Shown piece after piece: positions 44,606-54,028 of a stretch of 64,000 bases of DNA. How positions within the stretch are numbered: the first letter of the stretch is position 1; every line of letters starts with the position of its first letter. The stretch spans positions 7,148,001 to 7,212,000 of the forward strand of contig NC_089241.1 of assembly GCF_000512585.2 (NCBI RefSeq), read 5' to 3'. The position numbers and the translations under genes are program-made. The notes below the pieces were generated by a model. The model worked only from the letters and a program-made list of their open reading frames with translations. It was not told the DNA's origin and made no database searches. The DNA comes from Kwoniella bestiolae CBS 10118 (lineage: Eukaryota; Basidiomycota; Tremellomycetes; Tremellales; Cryptococcaceae).

Positions 44606-45107
44606 TTAGCAGTTGTTGGGATCGCATCCGCCCTAGACACAGGAGATACATCAGCACTATGGTCACCCCGGTTGAAGCAGGGAAAGAAGAATGACTTACA
44701 CCGACAAATCTGTAGCTTTGAGCGTTCCCATCAAGTTTGTGACAAAATCCTGTAGCTTGGAATTCATAGCCGTCATTTTGACAGTCACACTCCTTGGTGT
44801 TATGAGATTGTACGAGACAGTAGTATTGATTCCAGTCGATGGGGTTGTTAGGGATGTAGACTGATTTGGCTCCGGCCCAAGCGAAGCACCCGGGATTGTC
44901 CATGTTGAAACCGATGGATCCGTCTTCGTTACAGTTCTCATCTGCGAGGCACAAATAGTATCATCAGTCGACTGATTTCAGCAGTTGGAGATGTGGGGTA
45001 TGAGGGGCAGTGGCAAACAACTACTTACCGGTAAAGAAGTTGGCGTATTTGTCGGCTGAGACGAGACCGAGACCGAGTAAAGCGATAGTAGCCAGGATAA
45101 ACTTCAT
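44606..45107 (-). CDS. Small secreted eight-cysteine protein, array copy 1
   Basis: Three minus-strand exons (45107-45029, 44941-44700, 44632-44606) encode 115 residues. A clean signal peptide of 18 residues ends ...GLVSA, and the mature chain begins DKYANFF. The core contains DGSIGFNMDNPGCFAW, KSVYIPNN, CLV, the CxC pair (ECDCQ), GYEFQATGFCHKLDG and SYRFVG. The last exon adds GGCDPNNC. There are eight cysteines in the mature protein, presumably four disulfides. Intron 1 is phase 1 after ANFF. and intron 2 is phase 0 after the RF(I/V) segment, as in all copies. A TATA-like ttatatatgcata lies at 45208-45220. I do not recognise the family. An extracellular or cell-wall role is inferred from the signal peptide. 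Confidence 0.8.
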
Positions 45108-46093
45108 CTTGTGCGAGTTGCGATGGTTTCTAGATGAGAGATAAGTAGTACTCTGATTTGTGTTAAGGATGATCATCGATGTCTCGAGGAGAAGAGAGAC
45201 GAACAACTTATATATGCATATTTGATCACAATCTGAACATGTGATGTCAGTCCGTGTGGCCGATAATATGAGGACCAATGCATCTCGATTACTGTGCGGT
45301 GACAACGTTGTCTCTCCTTCTTGCGGAGCGATGAGCAATGTGTGCATACATTCATGCTGTGATCGATCAATGACGCTGATTCCTGTACTTCGAGATGAAC
45401 CCGTGACTAGATCGAAAGGATGCTTCGGTATACCGAGCGGAGGACGTGTTTCACAGGTCCAACACAGCCATCGTAGTGCGATTCATTAGACTAAGCTAAG
45501 CAGGAACACGGTTCTTCTATCACCTGCGGCCATACATAAAGCTATGATCCGCGGAAACCTCGTTCTCACCATCAATGGTCGTTCCAATGACGTCGGTAGG
45601 GAGATATGACAGCACAATCCATCACAATCCATTCTTGGGTTCTGGAACGTCAGTCTCTTTTGCAAGGAGTTCTGGACCGACACCCAGTCTAGCCTCACTG
45701 AGTCCGCTAATGTATGATAATTGGGACAGCGAAGCAAATTCGTCCGAACGTCAAGCTACTCCAAGCTGTATTCAGTCGGATAAGCAGTTCATCGGCAGAC
45801 TTGTCGGACCGAGCATATAGTATCAAAGCTCACGTCTGCCTCCACCCACTCGATAGAAGGACCAGAAATGTGATTTCTGGTGGCGAGCAGAGTAGCCTTT
45901 GCAAATACAGCAATCAAAAATCCGTATCGCTGGCGGAATTCCCGAATTCCAACATCTGCACTGTTTGCAAATAGTGCATAAGGAAAGGCATAGAATAGAG
46001 TAACGTTACCAGCTAAAACCGACAAAGGTCGATGCAGGACGATTTACATCTATGGTAAAGGACATAAGGAGTGACTGAATCTGCTCTGCTTGA

Positions 46094-46593
46094 TCAACAA
46101 TTGTTCTCGTCGCACCCTCCCTATATCAATGTAGAAACGAAAAGTGTCTTCATCAGCTTTTGTGTAGACACGGATACACGATAGGTATCATAGAGACCCA
46201 AGACCGATCAGGATATACTACTTACACTGATAAATCGATAAGACTTGGCATCACCAGAAAGGACATGACAGAAACCGTCCGCTTGGAACTCATACCCCTC
46301 ACTTTGGCAATTACACTCATCACTCTCATTTGAGATGACCAGACAGTAGTAGGCCGTCCAGGGGATACCATTGTTGGGGATGTATACTGAGTGTCGTCCG
46401 GATTGAGCGAAACAGCCTGGGTTGCTCAGCTCAAAGCCGATTGAGCCGCCTTCATTGCAGTTATCGTCTGACAGAATGTCAGCAAGAAGCGCTTCGGTCT
46501 GGCATCTGATCCGGCAAGAAGCTTACCAGCGAAGAAGTTGGCAAAGTTGTCCGCTGATACTGAGGCTGCGAGAGTGGCGGAAGCTGATCGCAT
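46094..46593 (-). CDS. Small secreted eight-cysteine protein, array copy 2
   Basis: Exons 46593-46527, 46467-46226 and 46120-46094 give 111 residues. The leader is the shortest of the family (RSASATLAASVSA), weakly hydrophobic, followed by DNFANFF. The core reads GGSIGFELSNPGCFAQSGRH, YCLVISNESDECNCQSEGYE and ADGFCHVLSG. The last exon encodes GGCDENNC. All eight cysteines are kept. A TATA-like tttatattt lies about 118 bases upstream. The weak signal peptide raises the question of efficient secretion, or an upstream start. Confidence 0.75.
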
Positions 46594-47150
46594 GTTGTTC
46601 AAACTATATGGCGTTGATGAATAGGAAATAGAAGTTTGTGATGTGCAAATGGAAGATAACAGGGATCTCGAAGAGGTGACGTTCTGGGTGATATTTGATT
46701 GTCTTCCACTTTATATTTGCGAGCCAGCCAAAAACAGCCTCGTGCTGCAATCAAGGTCGAATCAGCTGACCGCTCTTCCGGCATCAGGGGCATATTGACC
46801 TTGTAGCGCATGGGAAATGTGTCTTTGATGGAAAGATTGATTTGCAGTGGCTCCCTAGGTAAAGGTTACCTCATAGTTGCCAATTTCGTGCCTACAAGAT
46901 CGTCAATCTGATGGACACATGGGGTCATTCTTGATAGCACATCAGATCAAACCGATCAACCCCCCATTCCAGTGCTGCAGATATCGAAATCATGGGAAAA
47001 CACACCTCTTTTGACAAGAAACTGGGCTGTGAGATAGATTACATGACTCATGTGTTTGAACGCTACGATAGTAAACAATGTGTGGGATTCAGGTATGTGA
47101 GGAAACAGTCAAGCTACGACTCCCCACTGGAAGAGGGCCAGCATGGTCAT

Positions 47151-47666
47151 CTAACAGTTATCATCGTCACAGTAACCCTGAGAACAAGGGTTGTCAGTGT
47201 CAATGCTAGATTTGTGATGCTCGCTCGATGTACTGACAATCAGGAGGATGATTGAAGTTTGGTCCCACTTACTCTGATAAACCTGTAGGATTTCGCTCTC
47301 CCGCTCAACTTATGGCAGAATCCTGTAGCTCCGGAGTCGTATCCGGCATTTTGGCAATTACATTCACCACTATCATAAGTCATAACCAGGCAGTGTTGGA
47401 AGCTGAAAGGATTACCATTGTTTGGAAGGTAGACTGAATGGGCACCGTCAGAGGCGAAGCATCCAGGCTTGTCAATATCGAATCCAATGGAGCCGTCTTC
47501 ATTGCAGTCTTCGTCTGTGAGATCGTTGTGTTAAGCGGTCGTAGCCATTCAATATGCCTAACGAGAGGTCCAAGTCAGGCTCACCTTTGAAGAAGTTGGC
47601 GAAGTTATCGCCGGAGACCTTGGTGCCAAGGCCCAAGAGGGTCAAAGCGAGAGCCATCAATCGCAT
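47151..47666 (-). CDS. Small secreted eight-cysteine protein, array copy 3
   Basis: Exons 47666-47585, 47514-47273 and 47177-47151 give 116 residues. The signal peptide is MRLMALALTLLGLGTKVSG, followed by DNFANFF. The core has DGSIGFDIDKPGCFASDG, SVYLPNNGNPFSFQHC and GECNCQNAGYDSGATGFCHK. The last exon encodes GYCDDDNC. An in-frame ATG 48 bases upstream exists but would bury the leader. Unlike the other copies no obvious TATA box precedes it. It is closest to copy 4 (shared NGNPFS and YDSGECNCQNAGYD). Confidence 0.78.
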
Positions 47667-48198
47667 AGCTGGCAGTGTAATGATGAGTGTGAAATGTTCG
47701 TTTATGGATAGCAAATTTTGGTAGACAGCCTATGGAACGCTTACATATCGCCATGGATATGCAGTATCGGCTATTCTTATCAAGCGTCTCAATCGCTCAG
47801 TAGCGCAAGATTTCTCGGTCATCCGGTAACATAGGTGTGCGATTATCCTTGGCAATTGTTCGAACATGCGCACAATCACCTCTTGATTCTGTCTGAAATC
47901 AATTGGTAAGATCGATCAGTGAGAAACATCAAACCATATATGGGATCGTCATTGTGAGATAAGCAACATGACCAACCATGCCTTCAAGTCGGCTTCGGAA
48001 TGAACAAGTCTATTTTCAATCCAAAGATATCCTGAACACAACGATCGGCATTGTATTGGTGACGAAAGATAGTGCGATCATTTGATACATGCGATTTGAT
48101 GGATTCATGACCCAATAGGGTGAGACTGTAAGAGGTAGAAATGCGTCGAAAAAGGCGGATCACCGATATCAATAAGAGTCAGATACCGATATGCGGTT

Positions 48199-48730
48199 TT
48201 AACAGTTGTTCTCGTCGCAGAAGCCCTGTGACGAAGGCATAGATGTCTCAGCGTTGCGCTGGAACAACGAATAGGTATGATCTCGGCCGGGACAATGACG
48301 ATGGAAAAGGAAAATGACAGGTCGAGCACTTACACTGATGAATCGGTACGACTTGGCTTTTCCATCTAACTTGTGGCAATAACCTGAAGCACCGAAATCG
48401 TATCCAGCATTTTGGCAGTTGCACTCGCCACTGTCGTAGGTTTGGACAAGACAATGATGGTAGCTGAATGGGTTTCCGTTGTTGGGGATGTACACTGAGT
48501 GTCTACCTGATTGTGCAAAGCAACCTGGGTTGTTGATGTCAAATCCGATAGATCCGTCTTCGTTACAGTCTTCATCTGAACAAGTCGCCAGTCATCAGCT
48601 GATTTCACGCGACCACAGGCCAGAGATTGATCTGAGCGATTGATCGCTCACCACTGAAGAAGTTGGCGAAGTTATCAGCCATGGCGGTACCGATGATACC
48701 AAGAGCGAGGATAGTGGCGAAGAATTTCAT
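48199..48730 (-). CDS. Small secreted eight-cysteine protein, array copy 4
   Basis: Exons 48730-48652, 48575-48334 and 48225-48199 give 115 residues. The signal peptide MKFFATILALGIIGTAMA precedes DNFANFF. The core has DGSIGFDINNPGCFAQSGRH, SVYIPNNGNPFSYHHC and GECNCQNAGYDFGASGYCHK. The last exon encodes GFCDENNC. All eight cysteines are conserved. A TATA-like ttatatgcat lies at 48840-48850, resembling that of copy 1. It is the sister of copy 3 by shared motifs. Confidence 0.8.
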
Positions 48731-49405
48731 TGTGTCTGACTGTGCTTGGGGTTGTGCTTCAATTGCTACAGTATCGATGATATACTGTAGTGATTGGAAT
48801 GCAAGAATACCTTCTCACGTTTCCAATCCAGCTGATCTTCTTATATGCATACCTCGGGATCTCTTGGCACACGGACATGGCTCAAGCAGCCGACGTTTCA
48901 ATCCATTGTGACGATCTAGTATACCATCACGCCGGGAGCCAGCGCTCTTGGCGGTTGGACGCATGGTGTGCCACCCCGTTCACCCCTCTAGTGACTACGC
49001 TATCATCGATTACGTTTTAGTTTGCTTCTAGTCCAAAGGCAAGTTGATTTTCGCTTATTTAGATAGGAACGAATGCGATGCCACTAGCAAGCACTACTGT
49101 AACACTGATCGATATGACGTATCGAAACATGCACATGCCTCCATGCATAGGTCATCGTGCTTGTTTCCCACCCAGGGTCCACAAGGTCGCACGGAGATAC
49201 ATACAGCTTGCTTCTCATGCCCTTCTGAGTGAGTCAAGATTAATGTGTGTTCAGGACAGGGCCAACAGTAACATGCAGAACTGATCTCAACTTTCAGGGA
49301 GGCTCATCAACATTGCATATCATCACATAACGATCATCAGGTAGTATAGCTACAAGGGGGTGGAATTGGATCTCCGCAGAGGCTTGCTTAGTCGAAATGA
49401 TACGT

Positions 49406-49890
49406 CTACTTTCGGCAGGTGTCGGATCCGCAAGAGCCCTGAAAGTGTGCATGTCAGTTATTGTCGCTATATGGTGATAGAGATGTACCCACAGAGATGA
49501 ATCTGTACGAGGTGACAGTACCATCTAAGACTGCACAGAATCCAGTGGACGTGAAGTCTCAAGATTGAGATTGACAACTGCAATGGTCATCGTCGTGGGT
49601 CATAACAAGGCAGAATTGCTCATTTGGGAAACTGGTCTTGGGGATGTAGACTGAGTGTGCTCCTCTCCAAGCAAAGCACCCGGGGTTGGTCATATCGAAC
49701 CCAATAGAGCCGTCTTGGGTGCAGTGTTCATCTGCATGAACCGTGAAGAGCATCAGTATGGCGACGTGCTGAAGACCGATAGTGTGTGGACAGGGCGAGG
49801 CTCACCGGTGAAGAAGTTAGCGAAGTAGTCCGCGGAGACCAAAGAAGTAGCAGTAGCTAAAGCGAGAAGAGTATAGAACGGAAGCTGCAT
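49406..49890 (-). pseudogene. Small secreted eight-cysteine protein, array copy 5 (premature stop)
   Basis: Exons would be 49890-49806, 49731-49493 and 49438-49406. The signal peptide MQLPFYTLLALATATSLVSA and DYFANFF are intact. The core keeps DGSIGFDMTNPGCFAW and DDDHCSCQSQS, but then reads TGA at 49559-49561 where the other copies have a Tyr codon. The family pattern resumes in frame behind it (DFTSTGFCAVLDG, SYRFIS, then GSCGSDTCRK). The introns and remaining cysteines are intact, so the loss is recent. Read-through cannot be excluded. Its closest relative is copy 6. Confidence 0.75.
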
Positions 49891-50968
49891 CTTTGTCGGT
49901 TGAAACAGTGGTTATGGTTTTTATCGTTGGGAAGCGATGATGGCCTGAGCAGATATGGTGTACTGAGTGGGGGAGAATTGTATTCCTTACTTTATGTCAA
50001 CGAGCCTTTTATACCTTTTCTTTTGCAGTCGCGGTACAGCTTTCATGCTGTTCGATACCCATGACATCGATATCGGCCCTCATAGACGGAGTATCTGATC
50101 GGTATGTGATCGTTTCGGTGACTTAGCGCTGCTTGATAGCTCGTGTACCTAATGATTAGCGATGAAGCTATTGTAGCGATCACCGCCGCGACGCCCCGCA
50201 CAGGACAATGAAAGGTTCCGACGCCGAGTTATCTTCACATGTAGCTGCACCTGTCGGTCAAGCTATCATACTGTACGTGCATAGCCTATGACGTATGTCC
50301 GCGATCACTCGCTTTCATAAGATAGATGCATGACATTTGACGACTGTGTCACGAGGTCCAGACTTTGATCAAAGCACTTATTTGCAGGCAAATATGTAAT
50401 TCCCGCTGAGGCAATACATCCTACACCACACTGATCGAGAGGTTGGCCTTCCGGTCCTTTTCAATTGCTACTTTAAGACAGATTTTCGCCCTCAAGTTGA
50501 TGAATGCACGTGTGTTGCTTGCATGGCGGTGATGTCACTGTGATGTGCAGCCATCAGCAGACATCAGGCCCTTTGCAAGCGAATGGAACAAACAACAATG
50601 ATCCTCATACTCTGCACAGAACTTTACTGATTTATCCAGACTCGTCGCGCGAAAGGCGAGTGGCAAGGGGAAAAGGTCACTTGCCAAACCGACATCAAGT
50701 GATGATCAGAGACTGATAGACACGACATATCAAGACATTATCAACCAATCAACCATGCGATCGGGGTAGAACTGAAGCGTTCCTGCTAGTCAACCACGAG
50801 GCAATTCAGAATGGTCGAATCCTCGTTCAAGGTTCAAAATGCATACACATGCACGTCACCTGCCAGGGAAAGGCTTCATCTCATCACAGTCATAGAAGGT
50901 CATAGGTACAAGGTTCTCAAATCATGAGACATCTTCTCCTTGGAGAAGGGGGAAAAGGGAAAGACGCC

Positions 50969-51444
50969 TTATCTTCCACAGGTGTCAGAACCGCAAGAAC
51001 CCTAAGTGCCATGAATAAGGTCAATGAAAACGCTGAATATTTGTACATAGTTTGTAGGGGACTCACCCCGATGAATCTGTAAGACTTGACAGTACCGTCC
51101 AAAACCGCGCAGAATCCAGTGGCAGTAAAGTCGTAAGATTGATCTTGACAACTGCAGTGATCATCGTCATGGGTCATGACCAAGCAGAATTGATCATTGA
51201 CGAAGCCACTGTTGGGAATGTAGACCGACTTAGCACCTGCCCAGGCGAAACATCCAGGGTTGGTCATGTCGAAACCGATTGAACCATCTTCATTACAGTG
51301 TTCGTCTACGGACCACGGAGACTCAGCTGCATCCCATCACGGCGAGCCAGCCCCTCAACTTACCGATGAAGAAATTGGCGAAGTAATCGGCAGAAACCAA
51401 CGAGGTGGCAGTTGCAAGAGCGAGAGTGTAAGATGTGAATTCAT
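50969..51444 (-). pseudogene. Small secreted eight-cysteine protein, array copy 6 (frameshifted leader)
   Basis: Exons are 51444-51364, 51305-51067 and 51001-50969. From the second exon on, the copy is intact: DGSIGFDMTNPGCFAWAGAK, DDDHCSCQDQSYDFTATGFC, then GSCGSDTCGR. In exon 1 the leader residues LALATATSLVSADYFANFF are readable, but the ATG at 51444 is out of frame with them by one base, and no in-frame ATG follows a stop upstream. Aligned to copy 5, four bases are missing between the ATG and the conserved part. A TATA-like ttatata lies near 51548. Either it is a recent pseudogene, or a non-obvious upstream exon or sequence error is involved. Confidence 0.65.
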
Positions 51445-52407
51445 TTGGGATATCGTAATTCTGTCACTGTGTAGGGGCAGATAAATGGTTGTCTAAATTT
51501 GAGATGTTGAGTTGAGCAATGACAGATGGGTTCGATCTCATGAAGCTTATATACGTTTGACTTTGTCCAGGTTCAGTGCAGTGACCCGTTGCCTGCACTT
51601 CATGATGTCATTCCTCAATGTCCATGACCGGTGTGACCGAATTAGATCAGCCGCAAACAAAGCTATACAGGGCAGCGCTGTTGAATTGGGTCTGGTTCTC
51701 TTTGATTGAATGATCTAAACTTATGACCACCGCAACGTCCGCTTAGAAGTTCCTGCTTTCGGCTATATACAGGTAAAACTGTGACTGAATAAGGTCTACG
51801 CAAGAGCTGTGGTATCGACGTAAGCCTTTCAAGAGCGATCGAAAGGACCTAGAATTCATCAAGAAGTATCGAGGTCCGCACATCATGTCCAACATGTACT
51901 GATAATTGTGAGCTACGTTTCCTGAACTGATTACATCGAGTTGGAGAATCAAGATCCGCCCATGTCGTTCGATCAACGGTTGAAATGCTGCTTCCCGCGA
52001 ACGAGATGGTCTTCTGAGGGGACATGTGATGGGCTATCATCTCAGCGATCAGGACAACAGTCATGCTGCGGTACATGTTGACGCTTCAATCTTGCCAAAG
52101 GTCATCTGCTGTCATGTCATCAGAATGATCGAACAAGATTTCAAGATGGAATGGCACTGGTAATGAGTGTCGATCGATGATCTGCCTAAATCATACAATA
52201 TAACTATTCTTCTCATTCGTTATGCAGATGTACGCCATCATACATGGATCTGATGCGACACATGCTAACACATACCTATGCATACAGTACGTTCTCTGAT
52301 TCCTCTGATATATCGCTACAAGAATAAGAACCCACCCTCAACAACGCGACAACCTCTCTTCAAAAGTCCGAAGTTGTTGGGGTTTTGGACCACCCAGCGC
52401 GAGTGAC

Positions 52408-52978
52408 TTAAGGGCAGTTGTCACTTCCGCAAGATTCCTATTATACACATCAGAACAGCCATCAGCGACGAGACCATCATGATGTTGATAGCTCACAAAC
52501 GAGGATTGATGGACAATGAACGATTGATGAATGCTGATCATCGATTATGATGGTCAAGTGACTCACGTGAATGAATCTGTAAGATTTGACGGTAGGGTCC
52601 AACTCATGGCAGAAACCAGTAGCGGTGAAGTCGTAAGCTTGAGATTGGCATGAGCAACTGCCATCAGCGTGGGTGGATACGAGACAGAACTGATCGTTGA
52701 TCAATCCAGTGTTGGGGATGTAGACTGATTTTCTACCAGCTTGAACGAAGCAGCCATCGTTGTGCATGTCGAATCCGATTGAACCGTCGACGTTACAGTT
52801 GGTGTCTACGTGTTGACTAGGTCAAAGGCTGATATGGACCAGAGGGAATGCGACCGATGGTGGGGAGAGGAGAGTGTCAAACGATTAACTCACCAGAGAA
52901 GAAGTTGGCGTAAGAGTCAGCCTTGACATAAGCGGCGAGACTGAGGACAGCGAAGAGAGCAGAGGTGGTGAATTTCAT
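52408..52978 (-). CDS. Small secreted eight-cysteine protein, array copy 7
   Basis: Exons 52978-52894, 52805-52567 and 52437-52408 give 117 residues. The signal peptide MKFTTSALFAVLSLAAYVKA precedes DSYANFF. The core reads DGSIGFDMHNDGCFVQAGRK, SVYIPNTGLINDQFC, GSCSCQSQAYDFTATGFCHE and SYRFIH. The last exon encodes ESCGSDNCP. Eight cysteines are present. The last intron is 129 bases, longer than in the other copies. A TATA-like ttttatatctt lies near 53067. It groups with copies 5 and 6 by the CGSD-C tail and the DFTATGFC segment. Confidence 0.8.
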
Positions 52979-54028
52979 TGTATGGATTTGTTGACTGAAG
53001 TTGGTGATTGACGATTGTGTTCGTTGTTGAAGAAATGAAGTGTCGAAACCCCCAACCCATCCCCCTTTTTATATCTTATCAGATCAATTTGGACTTTGCC
53101 GAGCCCAGCGCATTCGCTTGTTTCTCAACTCAGTTCGACACATGCTCACGCTCTCCGGGTGAACAGCATGATGTATGCAGGCCGGCTTACCGAGGACCCT
53201 AGGGGACTATGACGATGAACGATGTCATGCTATGCGCTATGCTGATCTAGTGACCGTTCTCGAACGAACTAACAGACTAGCCATGTCGAAGGGAGGGAAA
53301 GGTATCTTGGAAAGCTGTTAATCTGCGGATCAGTGCTTGATCTTCGGATAATTGATAGGATTTTGATTCTACTTTCTCGTTTTCCGTTCTCCCTGATCTA
53401 AGATTAAGTGTGTTCCGATCTCAACTAGCGTATGTGATCATACGAGTACTTTGTTCTACACTTTGATCCGACCGACAGACCGACGAATTAGTTTGTTCGA
53501 TGGTGGCGACGTTGAGACAGTGATGATTGATGGTGAACTAGTGATTCTGGTGACATTCCCACCTATCCTCATTTCGGTCATCCGGTGTGGTCCTGTGTGT
53601 TCTGCTCCTACGTGCATCACCAAACCATGTTTAGTGATCCAGCTATATTGTACTGCATGATGTAATGAACGTCGGAAGGCCGACACTATCACAGCAAGAG
53701 GATTGTGAAGGCACCACTCACTAGCATTTCGATTAGACCGATGAGATTAAAGTAGGCATGTTTCATGCTAATCTTCTAAGCGCTGCAGTCGCACTCGTGG
53801 TCGTACCTGTTTGAGGTTAGTACCATCATGCTTCACCGCTTTCGTTTGCACGATTAGTCTTATATGCCGATTACGAGTACGAGTACGAGTACGTGTACGG
53901 TAATATACATTGAAACCTACTTACAACTGGAGATCTACGAATGCACCGTACAACCAAAGAAGGAAGAGAAAATGAAATGTCCAGAGTATCCCCTACTTTC
54001 AAACGATCCCATTGTATACACGTATCCT
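52979..54028. other. Region between array copy 7 and the Rho exchange factor gene
   Basis: About 1 kb. It contains the promoter of copy 7, a GAGTAC tandem repeat (three units, 53875-53892) and a minus-strand open segment of 78 codons (53456-53692) with no recognisable domain. No gene is firmly supported. Confidence 0.4.

Larger units (their letters stand above)
45108..52407. other. Spacers within the secreted-protein array
   Basis: The spacers at 45108-46093, 46594-47150, 47667-48198, 48731-49405, 49891-50968 and 51445-52407 are about 530-1080 bases each. I found no other supported genes in them. Start codons of successive copies lie about 1.1-1.6 kb apart, as expected if the gene and its spacer were duplicated together. 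TATA-like boxes 95-120 bases before the ATG are visible for copies 1, 2, 4, 5, 6 and 7. Confidence 0.45.

Noticed and set aside
53456..53692. Minus-strand 78-codon open frame beyond array copy 7
   Set aside because: It has none of the array family motifs, and no convincing splice partner or start context could be found.
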